Shown here one piece after another: positions 42,005 to 56,213 of a DNA stretch of 64,000 bases. Numbering within the stretch: position 1 is the first letter of the stretch; each line of letters opens with the position of its first letter. The DNA comes from Sphaerulina vaccinii (Eukaryota > Ascomycota > Dothideomycetes > Mycosphaerellales > Mycosphaerellaceae). Both the position numbers and the translations under genes were made by a program. Below the pieces are notes generated by a model. It searched no databases, was not told the DNA's origin, and saw nothing but the letters and a program-made list of their open reading frames with translations. The stretch lies in contig JAKUDP010000023.1 in assembly GCA_022570795.1 (NCBI GenBank), positions 744,001 to 808,000 of the forward strand, given 5' to 3'.

Positions 42005-44328
42005 CTAATACTGTTCATCAGGACACTCGTATGCCAGATGTCCGTCCTTCTCGCATAGGGCACACCACTTCTCCTCGTCCTTGGCTCCAGCAGCAGCACC
42101 GCCACTAGCACTCTTGAAATCTTCTTGTGAGACCTTCTCGGCCAGTGGGTCCAGGTTCTCCTTCGATCCCTTGAAAGGACTGAGAGCCAAAGGCGCTGGT
42201 GCAGCAGACAGGTTGCGTGAATGCTTGAAGTTGGGGTATTCTGCGTCGTCGGCGTGGTCGTCAGAGGCGTCCGTCGAGTCGTGATTCGTTTGGAACTGGG
42301 TACAATCCAGGGTATCGTGATTGGCAGATTCGCACATCTCGCAGAAGAGCGGCGAGCGAGAAGAAGAGTCGGAAGGCTTACTACCGCTGTCTTCGCCAGG
42401 CGCTCCATTCTCGAGACCGGCTCGTCGAGCATGCTCAGCAAAGGTCTGTTTGACTGTGTCCGCTCGTGCTCGGGTGAAGGACGACTGAGCAGGTGTTGCA
42501 GTCATTTCACTCTCATTGCGAGCGTGGTGTCCATTTGTCACAGCGCTGTCTCGGCGAAGTTGCTCCAGCTCCTGCTCCAGACCTTCCTTCTCCTTTTGGC
42601 TTTCTTCAAGCGCCGACTTCAGCTTGCCCATATCGTCAAGGCCATTCGGACTTTCAGCAGCCGGGCTTGTGGAGAAGGAGTGTATGATCGCTTTCAGTCC
42701 TCGAATCTCGTCTTCCTTCTGTTCAAGCTCTTTCGGTGAGATACCTCCGCCATTCGATGCCAGGACAGATGCAGCTCTTTCTCTTTCCCGCTTCAGTTCT
42801 GAGCGACCTCTTTCAACCTCACCGCGCAAGAACTCCACTTCCCCTCTCGCTTCAGCCTCACCTCTTCTAGCGTCTTCCAGTCCTTCCTCGAGTTCCTGCA
42901 CGAAGTCTTCCAGCTGCTTAAGCTGTTTGGCCACATCGTCAAACTCTTTCTTGTTCTGATTCAGCTCTTCCAGCTCGCCCAGTCGCTCCGATAACTCGTG
43001 CACTTGCGCGATCAGATCCTGCTTTTGCTCTTCATACACGCGCTCAGTCTCTGAGCTTGCCATTTCCAGCGAGTCCAGCGTGCTTCGGAAGTCCGCTCTA
43101 TGGGCATCGAACTCCGCCGTAAGTATCTGGATCTTTTCATTCTTCTCCCGCAGCATCTGCCTGAGCTGTGAGGTGCTGGCATCGTCCTCGTCTCGGATGA
43201 ACGACGGTTTCCGCCCAAGTTGTCCTTCGGTAGGTAGTAATCCAGATAGCTCCTTCACACTAGCTTCCATGTCTGACAGGTTTGCGGCCTGTTCTGCGAG
43301 TCTCTTATCGCGCTCGGCAAGTTCAGCGCGCAGTCTGAGCACTTCCTCATCTGACACTCCATTTCCACTGCCCATTCGTGATTGGGAGCGCAAAGGCTGC
43401 GAAAATGACTTGACTGAGCCTTGACTGCCATTGCGCCTGTCTGCCGACTTGGCCACTCCTACAGGTGTTCTTTCCTCTTGTATGTCGTCGGGTCTGTGAC
43501 CCAGTCGTGAGCCGGCGCGAGAGTATGGCCTCGGCGTGGGCGCACCATTCGAAGGCCATCCGGGCGTGCGCGCAGATGTGGATGCGCTTAGATTGGGCTT
43601 GCTCGGTGTCGTTGCGGATCGAACACCCCTCACACTATTGGACAAGGGGTTGCGAGCAGGGGTAGGCTGGAGATTGGGCGTCTGCCTCCTAAGCGGTGAT
43701 TCAGGGCGTGGGAGTGAAGGCCTCCTAGGCTTGAGCTGCGGACTCTGTGATCGTGCGCCGTGTCCTCCCACTGACTGCGAGAACTTGAGTGCGCCGCCAG
43801 GTGTAGTCCCGTTCAGACCTGTGCTGTATGATGGTGTGCCAGGGGTGGTAGGAAAGGAATCTAGTGATATCGTAGGTGACTGTCGTTTCTCAGCGCGATG
43901 CACAGGCAAGAAGATGCCTGCGCCTGGTATGGTGGTGTTGAAATACTGGAACCTGTGTCACATCAGTTCTGCCCTACCAAGTATGAAGAGACTGAACAAG
44001 CATACCCTTCCACGTCGCCGTCATTCTTTCCTCTGGCAGCAAACTCCCTATCCAGTTCCACGCCCACGAATTTGCCATTCTTGCCTCTGACGCCGCCGAC
44101 ATATCTCACCACGCCAAACATGTCGCCAGGCACGTTGACGGCATCGCCCACTTCCAGGTTGTCGGCGTCCATTCTGACAGGCGTGGTGTTATTCACGCTC
44201 TTCTGGCCGGTCAGTGCTTGGTAGCTGGCCTTGCGCGAGGCAGCAGTGGCGGAGGCGCGTAGAGAGGGCGAAGACGCGGTCCCAATCGAGGGTCGCTGCA
44301 GGCCGCTACGTGGTGTTTGCAGCGCCAT
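42005..44328 (-). CDS. tip1: CAP-Gly microtubule plus-end protein (CLIP-170/Tip1-like)
   Basis: Two exons: 44006-44328 (ATG at 44328) and 42005-43952, with a 53-bp intron inside the CAP-Gly domain. The product has 756 residues. The splice gives DVEGFQYFNTTIPGAGIFLP, a canonical CAP-Gly end. The domain begins near GDMFGVVRYVGGVRGKNGKF with the GKNDG motif at residues about 98-102. A long basic Ser/Pro linker follows, then a coiled coil of about 300 residues. The C-terminus has two CCHC zinc knuckles (C-x2-C-x4-H-x4-C): CEMCESANHDTLDC and CALCEKDGHLAYEC. This is the layout of CLIP-170 and S. pombe Tip1, which track growing microtubule ends and guide polarised growth. Confidence 0.95.
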
Positions 44329-45307
44329 GATCGTTGTTGATTGAATATTTGATATTATTGCTTCAGTCTCCGCTTTGCTCCCGAAGGAGAGTGAAGATGA
44401 CCGTCCTGGTGTCACCTCAACGAGATTGTTGGCTTTGGTGGCGGTGTCGATTGTATCGGTTTAGGAAGTCGCTTCTGCAGGAGAGCAGATCCGTTGGTGT
44501 TTTAGAGTCCAGGTATAAATGCGAACTTCGACAGATTCTATGTGGGGATGCAGACGTGATCAACACAAGGTTCGAGGTAAATTGCTCCCTTGGGCTTGCA
44601 TCGAATGGCGTCCCTAAGTCTGCCGATTTCGATATATTGTTCATATATCGATCCAAATGGTCAAGATACGCAGTAGAGACCCTCTTGTTGTCTCTGTTTA
44701 CTCTGCTGTCAACACACCAGGTCTCATGCTTGAGTGCCTTTGCCTTTCCTTGGTGTACACGCGAACCGCGATCTATTTTCTTGTATCATCCTTGCAAGCT
44801 ACCACGGCACACGCATAGGGCGACGGAAAGGCAACCGATCTTGAAACCATCGCACAGACATCCGCCGGCACTTGGGAACGCCTTTGAATGAATTCATCTT
44901 CACAAGACGGAATGCCATCTTTTCGCTGTGAGGAAGTGTTGTCGAAGGCAACCACAGTTTGATGGCTTACTGCGAGAGCGAGATGTCTCAAGTTCATCTC
45001 ATGCCCTTTTCTACGGATTGAGCAGGACGACTGTGGCACAGATGATGGACTGGTCCAATACTGCCTATCAATCTGCATATGAAAGCAAGTACCCTCCTGT
45101 AATCATCAGTCAAACAAGAGAGCCTTACTTCAGTATTTCTGAAGGCATATATTCGAGAACCCCACTAGTTCGACTGCTGACAAGACATGCCACCCGAAAG
45201 TATCAGGAGCAGACTGCATATCATCTGGTATACTAGCCACGCATTGACAGCAAGATGGACTTGACCGCTACCTGTACCCATACACGAAGAGGACTTCTGA
45301 ACTCGAG
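44329..45307. other. Intergenic between divergent genes
   Basis: About 980 bp upstream of both tip1 (minus) and the sulfotransferase-like gene (plus). A 185-codon plus ORF (44334-44891) lies over the tip1 leader, carries no domain and is rejected. Confidence 0.5.
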
Positions 45308-46221
45308 ATGCAACGACTCTCCGATAGTATCCTGGACTACATCCACGATGTGCCTCCACCTGCTCCGATTCCTCCCTCACAGCGAAAGTCAATGAAAGTC
45401 CTAGCCCTAGGCCTCTCAAGATCAGCAACCGACTCTCTCAAACAAGCCCTTCATATCCTAGGCTACAACGATGTATACCACGGCTTCGGTGTACCCGCGG
45501 CTCCAGCATCCGAACGTAAAGCTTGGGTAGATCTTGGTCGCAGGAAATGGGGTCTTGGTCCTGCTTCACAGATCACGAGAGAGGATTTCGACAAGATCCT
45601 GGGAAGATGTGAGGCTGTCACTGATCAGCCTTGTGCTTGTTTTGCTTTGGAGGTTAGTATGTCCCATGCAGAAGGTAGGACTGTGTGGACTGATGTTGAA
45701 TTGCTCAGTTACTTGAAGCCTACCCAGAAGCGAACGTGATCCTGAATTACCGCGACGCAGACTGCTGGTATGCTTCTATTCAGAACACATTGGGTGCGCT
45801 GTTCAAATCTACCAACTTCTCATTCCATTATCTTTCTTTCTTCGAGCCTTCTCTGTACTGGCTTAAGCAAGTCTTCATGATGTACGAGTATGGCCACTAT
45901 CAAGGCTCGATGGTGAGGAATGCTAGACGTATACAAAAGGAGCATTATGCCATGGTGAAAGGGGCTGTAGTGGATAAGGAGAAGTTGCTGGATTGGAAGG
46001 TTGAAAATGGTTGGGAACCGTTGTGCAAGTTTCTTGGGAAGGATCTGCCAGATGTGGAATTTCCAAAGGGCAATACGCCAAAGGAGATGTTTGCGAAGGG
46101 GGCGAGGTTAAGGAGTGAGGCGACTCGCGTAGCTTGGAGGAACCTGGGCTTGGTTACGATGTTGGTCATTGGACTGGTGAGTGCTGGCTGGTGGAGTCTT
46201 CTGAAGAGCTTGAAAGTGTAG
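45308..46221 (+). CDS. Fungal sulfotransferase-like protein, C-terminal membrane anchor
   Basis: Two exons: 45308-45652 and 45709-46221, with a 56-bp intron. The product has 285 residues. Splicing gives CFALELLEAYPEANVILNYRDADCWYASI, the core beta-strand/helix of the Sulfotransfer_4 family often mis-annotated as NAD-dependent epimerase. The N-terminal nucleotide-binding loop reads LALGLSRSATDSLKQAL where relatives usually have GLPRTGTxSL. LLDWKVENGWEPLCKFLG is another family block. The C-terminus has one hydrophobic span (LVTMLVIGLVSAGWWSLL), so it is probably membrane-anchored. PAPS-dependent transfer is the family activity, but these fungal proteins lack biochemical proof. The altered loop makes activity less certain. 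The ATG at 45308 could be replaced by a later Met before KVLALG. Confidence 0.85.
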
Positions 46222-48021
46222 ATTGCTTTTATGTATGCTACCATGCATTGGTATTCACTCTGATTTGCGATGCTGGGTGTGTAGTGCAGAAGCAGCTGAT
46301 CACCTTCGCATTGGAGAGTCCTGCTGCCATCATGGTGGTGTATGCCGGTGTGATGAATTAGCACAGTACAGTTGTCGCGGCGTCAATGCCATTGGGCCTT
46401 TCGAGAACACGTCCTGTATGCAGCTCTATATCGGCATCTGCTCAGTCCTGGGCGAGTCTAGGGTTTTCTGTACTGCATTCGGCAAGCTGCATATGTCGCT
46501 TGAGGGTAGCTGCTCATCATCTTGTCAGTATGAGCAGATCTTAGAGATACGTACTGCTCGGTAGCTTGCATAGCATGGCAAAGGGGAGACTTGCCATTGG
46601 CATTGCGCAAGCGATGACTTTCGCATGCTATTGCACAAGCCAAAGCTTGCAACACGCCACTATCTCGAGTCCGCACGTCTTACATCCGTTCGATGCGGTG
46701 GTGACAGGTCGAGTCGCGAGCGGTCAGCGGGCAGTTCAACCGGTAAGAGTGCCGTCAAGTCAATACCATGTTTTCCAGCAAGGTGTTGGGGGTGTGTTTC
46801 ACATGCGAGGCGCATGAACCATTTTAGAATCCTGAAGGGCATTCCTGGAGTGTTCAATGGTAGGACGAGGAGTTGGTGAAATATCGCTGGTCCTCCCAGA
46901 TGCTGGCAGAGCCTCACCGTTTGCACCTTCCTTGGGTTGATGGCTTGACTTGACCAAAATTCTTCCTTCTGACAAAGCAAGGGCCAAAAGCGATGTTCAT
47001 GCGAACTCAATGGATTCTGCAGACGCGCATGCGGTGCCACAGAAGTCGCATATGCTGTGTGACGGTGTCGCACTGGATCTTCCGAACATCACCTCCTCAA
47101 TTCTGTACTCCCACATTCTCTTTCAAGCTTATTCCATCAGCATCTGGACGATGAGCTGTCATCTAGGACCGCGTTAAGTGTGGCCGCCGCACCTCCGGCA
47201 AAAACTTGCGCGCGACGTGCTTTGGAAGCTTTAAGAGCTCTTCCTTCTGGCCAATACCGCCCCCTTCAACCTGTCGGTGAGTTCAACAGCACACCTTGGC
47301 TTGTCACCGCTTCTGATGAACTTGCATGTGCTGCTCGGTCGGGTCTTCGGGTTCACCTCCCGATGCGAGGAGTCTTCGAGGGCATGCCTAGAAAGCCTCG
47401 GATCTACCGTGAACCTGAACGGCGGAGACAGCTTCGATATATACCATTGCGAAACTCAATGGCAACTGGAGCCTATCGTCGTCTGCCATACCAGGGATGT
47501 GCATGTACCCAAGCTCATGGAGGGATTGGATCCGTCGTTGCTCTGGTGCTGCGTTGGACCGCAAATCTCGTTTCCATTACTTGAAAGCCTCGCGCGCTAT
47601 CAGCCGGCAGTTCACTGCTCGTATGATGGCCATGGTTTCCTGCTCACACCGCCTGCAATCGACTCACTTTCTTCTCAGCAAACAAAGAAGCATTCCTGGA
47701 CTCGGTTCTAGGATTCTTTCTACTTTATCAGATGCAAGAGTAACTTTCGCATCTTCACATCCCACATTTGTACATTCTTTACTACCATTCGGCCGGTACT
47801 CGTGGGGGCACAAGCGTGGCACTTCCGACTCTTCGCGGCACGTCCATCAAGGTTGATAGGCTCACAGGGGCTGTCAAGCTGGCAACCTTCCTAAACAGAC
47901 GGCTCCCACCCACTGCTTTTCCATTTCCGTTCGTAACATAACCTCGACGGGCTTCACATCCCACGCCATAGATCTGTTCCTGACCACGACAGATCACTAC
48001 GGCCGTCGACGGTGCGTTGCG
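46222..48021. other. Intergenic, no supported gene
   Basis: 1.8 kb between the sulfotransferase-like gene and the aminotransferase gene. ORFs of 60-165 codons occur on both strands and overlap, but none shows a domain, a signal peptide or exon-like continuity. Confidence 0.45.
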
Positions 48022-50016
48022 ATGGCGCCACCCGCTGCCATTGAGTCTCTGAGCGTGGAGGTCTACCCGGAAACCGACACAAGCACTTTCACGATACCCG
48101 ACCGCCTTACAGTAGAGAAAGTAGCCAAGCGTCGCGCTGCGTTCGGCAAACTTATAGCCGGAGTCGCTGCTCCTGCAGATCTGGATACATTCAAGGTATG
48201 CATCTGATAACGCTGATGCGATGTCTCGAATCGATGACTGACTTCTTTGTGTGCAGGGAATCACAAGCCATCTGCACAAAGGATTCGCGAGGAAATGTGA
48301 TCGTAAGTCAAAACCAATGATCGAGCGAAGTGGAAAACAACGCTGACTGTCGTTACAGATCGTTTGACTCGCGAGACCACGACTCGAGGAGGCAGCTCAC
48401 TGAAGGAGGCTGCTCATTATCTCAAGGTTCCAGACTTGATCTCTCTTGGTGGTGGTCTACCTTCTCCTGAGTACTTTCCCTTCCACGAGATTGAAGTAAA
48501 GGTCCCTAGGCCTGGCTACCTTGGCCAAGAACAACATGGCGACGAAGAAGGCGAAATCATCACGATGGGGATGCACGACATGGCAGAAGGAAAGTCAGCA
48601 TTCGATCTGGCCACTGCATTGAACTATGGCCAAGGGCATGGGGCACCTCAGTTAGTTCGATGGCTCGTTGAGCACACTGAGATTGTTCACAATCCGCCAT
48701 ACCAGGATTGGAGCTGCACCATGACTGTCGGATCAACAGCAGCATGGGACATGGTCCTAAGAATGTTCTGCAGACCTGGAGACTTCATAATTACTGAACA
48801 GTACTCCTTCCCAGCAGCCATTGAGACCGCGATACCAATGGGTGTCCGATGCGCAGCAGTCGCCATGGATGCCGGTGGTATGTTACCATCATCACTGGAC
48901 GATGTGCTCTCGAATTGGGACTCTGTCCAGCGAGGAGGACCCAAACCATTCCTTTTATACACAGTACCGACAGGCCAGAATCCCACTGGCTCAACACAAT
49001 CGATCGAGCGAAGGAGACAAATATACGCTGTGTGCCGGAAGCATGACCTTTACGTCTTCGAAGATGAGCCGTACTACTTCCTGCAGATGCAGCCGTATAC
49101 AGGAGAGGACTCCTCGCCTGTTCCTCCACCTCAATCATACGCCGAGTTCTTGGATTCGCTCGTCCCATCATTCCTCTCGATTGACATTGATGGGCGTGTC
49201 ATACGTGCTGATTCCTTCAGCAAAGTCATTTCACCTGGCTCACGAGTAGGCTGGATCACAGCTTCAGAACAGATCTGCAACCGATTCCGTACACACGCGG
49301 ATGTCTGCACCCAAGGACCCTCGGGATTCAGTCAGATCATCTTGTTCAAGCTCCTTGACGAGAAGTGGGGCCACCAAGGCTATCTTGACTGGCTCATGCA
49401 CATTCGCCGCGAGTACACACAGCGCCGCAATGTTATGATGGCAGCTTGCGAGCACTACTTGCCTCGAGACATTGTGTCGTGGACACCTCCTTCTTCTGGC
49501 ATGTTCCACTGGCTCCAGGTCGATTATACGCAACACCCTTCATATCTTGATGGCACTAAAACACTTGACAAGATTGAAGAGGACATCTTCCTGGCATGTG
49601 TCCGACACGGCACATTGCTCATGAAAGGCAGCTGGTTCTGCGCGGACAAGATTGAGAAACGAAACACACTTTTCTTCCGTGCGACTTATGCTGCTGCACA
49701 ATTTGACAAGATTGACGAAGCAATCAAAAGATTCGGCAATGCTGTGCGTGACGAGTTCCAGAGATTGCCGTATCCCAATGGCACGAATGGCCACACTGTG
49801 AATGGCTATGCTACGAATGGGCATCTCACGAACGGACATGTCACGAACGGACACGCTACGAATGGATACCTTAATGGTCATACTAATGGACACTCCAATG
49901 GACTGACGAATGGACACTCCAAGAAACTCTCAAATGGATACCTCCATGGGCTTCCAAATGGACTGCTTAACGGACACTCGAATGGAACGAATGGCTACGC
50001 TAATGGAAATCATTGA
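48022..50016 (+). CDS. ARO8: Aromatic aminotransferase (Aro8-like) with NGH-repeat tail
   Basis: Three exons: 48022-48195 (ATG at 48022), 48257-48302 and 48359-50016. The introns are 61 and 56 bp. The product has 625 residues. The PLP fold type I core shows LISLGGGLPSPEYFPF, LNYGQGHGAPQLVRWL, TVGSTAAWDMVLRMF, LYTVPTGQNPTGST, FEDEPYYFLQM and the PLP-lysine segment RADSFSKVISPGSRVGW (Lys about residue 362). The family transfers amino groups between aromatic amino acids (or 2-aminoadipate/kynurenine) and 2-oxoglutarate or their oxo-acids. Residues about 545-625 form an Asn/Gly/His/Thr tail with many (T/S)NG(H/Y) units, absent from yeast Aro8, making this protein longer than usual. Confidence 0.92.
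49775..50013 (+). repeat. Coding minisatellite, degenerate 12-15 bp units
   Basis: About 18 degenerate copies of a unit around aatggacac/aatggctac separated by acg, act or ctt codons. They encode the xNGH/xNGY repeats at the C-terminus of the aminotransferase. The units are in frame, so copy-number changes would keep the stop codon. Confidence 0.75.
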
Positions 50017-50557
50017 TCAACACTTTGCCAGGTATATGAGCATACAGAGACGAACATTCAAGACTATGATGTACACTGGTGTGAGGTTGGAAAATGTTGG
50101 AAAATACTGGAAAAGACTGATTGCAGGGGAGGCTATACTGTTTTGTGACGCTTGTCTTTTGGATACCACCTTCTCGGGCTACATTTGAGCCTTTGCACGT
50201 TCTGTTGTCCTGCGTTTTAGCGCTGCAAGATAGATTTGTGCGTATAGTCAGCGTTCATTTTGGAATGATCTAGCGATCTCGAATTAAACCGCATCCTTGG
50301 AAGCTCTTCGAGCTTGAAGCCTCACGCCAAGTATATACATCTTGGCAGCGCGGATCTATCACTGAAGTAGGAAGTGAATCCTCCAAACATTCTTAGCTCG
50401 TAGAGGGTACATCTATGAGCTCCCTTGAGGCACAAGTCGGACTACATAACTGATATACTCCAAACCGTGTAGCTCTTACTACGAGTAGACAAGACAAGCA
50501 AGTCAAGGCCTTTGCTTAGGTGCCAAAGACAAGGTATCTCGACACAGCTCGAGCAAA
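50017..50557. other. Intergenic, no supported gene
   Basis: About 540 bp between the aminotransferase and the small unknown protein. Nothing recognised. Confidence 0.5.
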
Positions 50558-51088
50558 ATGACAAGAACGCGAGTGCAAGACGACGAAGCCCCAGAAAGAT
50601 GTCATCTAGAAAGCATCGCACAAGCCACTGTTCAAGCAATGTTCGTCGACCGCAACTTCAATCCCAACATCGAGCCATGGATCCACTACCATCCCGACTT
50701 CGATGAGACAGCAGACTCAAGCACTCCACAATTCGTCTCGCGGCTACAGCAGCAGCCCAATTCTCCAGCTTTTGACGATTCACAAGAAGGGCATCATATT
50801 TTCGCAAGTGGCTTGGAAGCCTGGCTTTCGTTCAACCAGGAACTAGCCCAAGCAAATCCAGACTGGTGTTCTAGACTTGTGGATGCTACTTGCACAGAGT
50901 ACAACAGAAGAGGGAAGTACGCGGCTGTTGTGATGAATACTATGGTATCTGGACTGCCTGTTGGGAATACGAGGCCGTTACTTACCTTACTGGAGTTCAA
51001 GCTGATCAAGGGGGAGTGGATGGTTTCGAGCTATAAGATGTTGCCCGGAGTGGATTATGTCTCAGGCGGAACGATAGGGCTTCCCTAG
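50558..51088 (+). CDS. Unrecognised 176-residue protein, possibly NTF2-like fold
   Basis: Single-exon ORF from the ATG at 50558. The N-terminus has a polar helix containing HLESIAQATVQAMFVDRNF. The C-terminal half shows alternating hydrophobic strands (YAAVVMNTMVSGLP, LLTLLEFKLIKGEWMVSSYK), the pattern of the last strands in NTF2/SnoaL-like proteins. No active-site residues can be assigned. No signal peptide or membrane span. The fold suggestion is an inference by eye. Confidence 0.65.
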   Translation: MTRTRVQDDEAPERCHLESIAQATVQAMFVDRNFNPNIEPWIHYHPDFDETADSSTPQFVSRLQQQPNSPAFDDSQEGHHIFASGLEAWLSFNQELAQANPDWCSRLVDATCTEYNRRGKYAAVVMNTMVSGLPVGNTRPLLTLLEFKLIKGEWMVSSYKMLPGVDYVSGGTIGLP

Positions 51089-51090
51089 GA

Positions 51091-51110
51091 GTAGTAGGTA
51101 GTAGTAGGTA
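51091..51110. repeat. Two perfect 10-bp tandem copies after the stop codon
   Basis: gtagtaggta occurs twice in a row, two bases after the stop codon of the upstream gene. Probably a simple replication-slippage product in the 3'UTR. Confidence 0.7.
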
Positions 51111-51621
51111 GAAGGCTTAGCAAGTATCTCTGAGAACGCAGGATGTCTCGTCACTGTCTGGTCTCAACCTCGGCGCCTCAGTAAGTGCGAACTTGGTGAG
51201 ACACTGAGCCTACTGCTTTAGTACGATACCAAGCGGAGTGATGGTGGTTAGAGTAGAGATCTTGTGACATTATACATCCAAGAAAGTGGCTAAAAGTACA
51301 GTCATCGTTCTCTTCTCGTGCCACTAACTTCACAATCCACCACTCGTCATGTGCAAATGCTTCTTTGCTACAGCTGCGCCAGACGCCAGCACTCCTAGCT
51401 CCCTGTACGACTTTCTGTATAGTAACACAATGAGTAGCGTCTCCAGCCATTTTCACTCGTAGTAGAAGTTGAGTGAGGCATTCCCGACGTTTACAATATC
51501 CGTACATGAAACGCTGCCGGAATCGACGCTTTTGTGGACCGATCGCGCTAGCTCAGGTCGCTTTGGGGTATAAAAGGACATCAAACAAGTAAAGCACTAG
51601 GCTTCAGTAGAAGTCGGCCGT
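51111..51621. other. Intergenic between convergent genes
   Basis: About 510 bp of 3' flanks. Nothing recognised. Confidence 0.5.
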
Positions 51622-53790
<2,169 letters not shown>

Positions 53791-54886
53791 CTTTGCTGTA
53801 TTGACACACTATGATACACGCAAAAGAGGAAGGAACGATGGAGATGGATGAGAGTGTTGAATGGGAAGTTGTTGCGGATGGCGCAAAGTGATGGAGAGAT
53901 CGTAAAGGGAGCTTCGTAGAAAAACTGGATGCATCACCACCGAGAATGTGGCCCGTGCTTCCGGATGCTTGCCTTGCCACAAATCGAAGTCTGCGGAATC
54001 GTGGCGGGATTCTACGACACTTCCGATTTCGCTCGTCTCTCCGAACACCATACCACCAACATCTTATCACAAGGCAGCATGCTGAGATGGACTTCGTCGA
54101 TGTGATGATGGGAGGAGGTGGTGGTTTGATGATAGTGAGATGAGGATCACGACAGCTATCAGATCGATGCCGATTTCGTTCCAGTGGTGGTCAGCACATA
54201 TCGCACGATATGGTTGGGTTTGATCAAGTGTCTTTCCCCTCTCCTTGAGAAGAATTGGAAAAAGAACATCTCCCACTGCCAGCGAAGCAGCCGATCGAGA
54301 AAAGACGATCTCGTCATTTTGCCATTGAGCTTGTTCGCCACTCGACCTTGTAGGCTGCAAGATCGATCAACGACTACAATTCGGTATTCTGATTTCAACA
54401 CCACTCGGCACCTTTCAGTGCAACGAAGAAACGATCAGCCATGACAGACAAGACAAACCAGCTGGCTGCGGCTCCAGGATACTTTATATCAGCACGACAA
54501 TTCTCACTTCATGGCCCCAACTCAATCTGGTCCAATGATGCCCGTGGAGCCATACCGGAGTACATCCGATTATTTCGGACCGTTCATCGACTAGGATCTC
54601 CAATCGTATGATCTTATCTGATCATGCTACGATATGATTCACTCGCATCAGAGTGTATCCGCTATTGTATGCTCCCAGAAATTTTCTCTCAAGGACGTGC
54701 GCATGCGGACCACATTGGCCACATTGGTTGCAACCAATTATCTAGCAAGGACAAGGCTAGGTTATGCAAGGTAGGACAGCGAGATCTTTTCTTTCCTGTT
54801 CATTCGAAGATAGCTGAAAAGCTGTATGAACACCTCGATATTCTTGTGGCCCATATACTTCTACCGTGGCAACTCGATATACCACT
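53791..54886. other. Intergenic between divergent mitochondrial-protein genes
   Basis: About 1.1 kb shared upstream region of SSC1 (minus) and the mitochondrial helical protein gene (plus). I saw no perfect heat-shock element. Only short ORFs. Confidence 0.5.
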
Positions 54887-56213
54887 ATGCGCGCCCTCCG
54901 AACACTACGCGTGCAGTCAAGTAAAGCAGCACCAAGAACGATCCGACGCACATTCGCAGATGAGCGCACTCAGCTTCCGCATCATCCATACCATGACATA
55001 CCGCATCCTAGCAACACCATCGCGCAGAAACCATGGAGCTTCGTGTTCTCCCATTGGGGAAGTGCCGCAGCAGGAGGAGCAGCTGTGATCATCGCATGCC
55101 AGCTGTACGATCTGCTGATAGCAGACGTCAAGCCAAATATCAATGTTGAATGTGCGAAGAACCTTGCAGAGAACCGAGCAGACCAATTCAGACCAAACTT
55201 GCGCGAGATCACACCAGGACCAACCGATGAGGTGGTAAGAGCGCTGCGAGAGATTGCCGAGCAGTTGGCAGCATGGATTCCTGGCGGGAAGGAGCATGTC
55301 GAAAAGTGCTTCGGCAGGCTAGCTGATATCCAAAAGACGCATGAGATGGAAGTCAACAACATTGCTCGAGACACATACGAGGAGCTGAGGACAGTGGCCA
55401 CAAAGAAAGGGTCCACAAGTCTTGATCGTGTCAACGAGACATGGTACATCCTTTCCCGGAGGATGGATCAGCTTTGTCGCTTGGCAGGAGACCAAGCGCA
55501 GCAGATGCTAGATAAACATCCAGAACTACGCGATGAGCTCAATGGCTCACTCGACCGGCTGAGGCGTCTTGGCGACCATCTGGGACCAGGCGCGAAGAAG
55601 CAGGTTGACGAGACCTTTGATCAAATGTCGAGCATTGTGAAGCAGGGTGTGGACGCAACTACTGGTCAGCGGCTGAGAAGTCTGGTCAACACGAAGACAA
55701 AAGAGCTAGCCTGGAGACGGGAGAAGGCCTGGCAGACAGCCCAGGAGCAGATACAGCCGCTTCTCGAGCGCAACCCGCACGTGAAGGCTATCTTCGATCA
55801 GAATCTAGAAATCCTACAGCGAGGACGCGCCAAAGATGTGGTGGAGAAACTGAGGCAAGCTGTTCTTAGTGGCAGCACTGGGGAGCTCGAGCGATATATC
55901 GACAGGTATGTTCACCATGAGTTGGCCTGTATGAGCGAGCACTGATTGAAACAGCATGGCGCAGAAGTCTCAAGAGATCTCAAGTCGAAGCCTGTCCAAC
56001 TGGCTGACCCGAGCGCCTGATGGGTCCCTCATCTTATCACACTTGCAGACCTTGAAAGCTGCAGCCGACACCAGGAGCCCAAAAGCAGAAGAACTCGCGC
56101 GATCCACGTTGCATAACGTGTCCACGCTCTTGGGTCAGCAAGCACGTCAGGCCGAAGAGTTGCAGAAAGCACATGCGACCCAGGATCGCGTGACGGCTGT
56201 CTGGGGCTTGTGA
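54887..56213 (+). CDS. Predicted mitochondrial membrane protein, helical
   Basis: Two exons: 54887-55905 and 55955-56213, with a 49-bp intron. The product has 425 residues. The start at 54887 (MRALRTLRVQSSKAAPRTIR) gives an Arg-rich amphipathic presequence ending near RRTFADE. One hydrophobic span follows (HWGSAAAGGAAVIIACQLYD, about residues 65-83). The rest is charged, Leu/Gln-rich and strongly helical, with an apolipoprotein-like pattern around RLRRLGDHLGPGAKKQVDET. No family is recognised. The layout (presequence, one span, long helical domain) suggests an inner-membrane protein facing the intermembrane space or matrix. The frame is open upstream only through a GTG at 54866. Confidence 0.72.

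Noticed and set aside
46660..47073. 137-codon minus-strand ORF and neighbouring ORFs
   Set aside because: Overlapping short frames on both strands without domain or signal peptide in a 1.8-kb gap.
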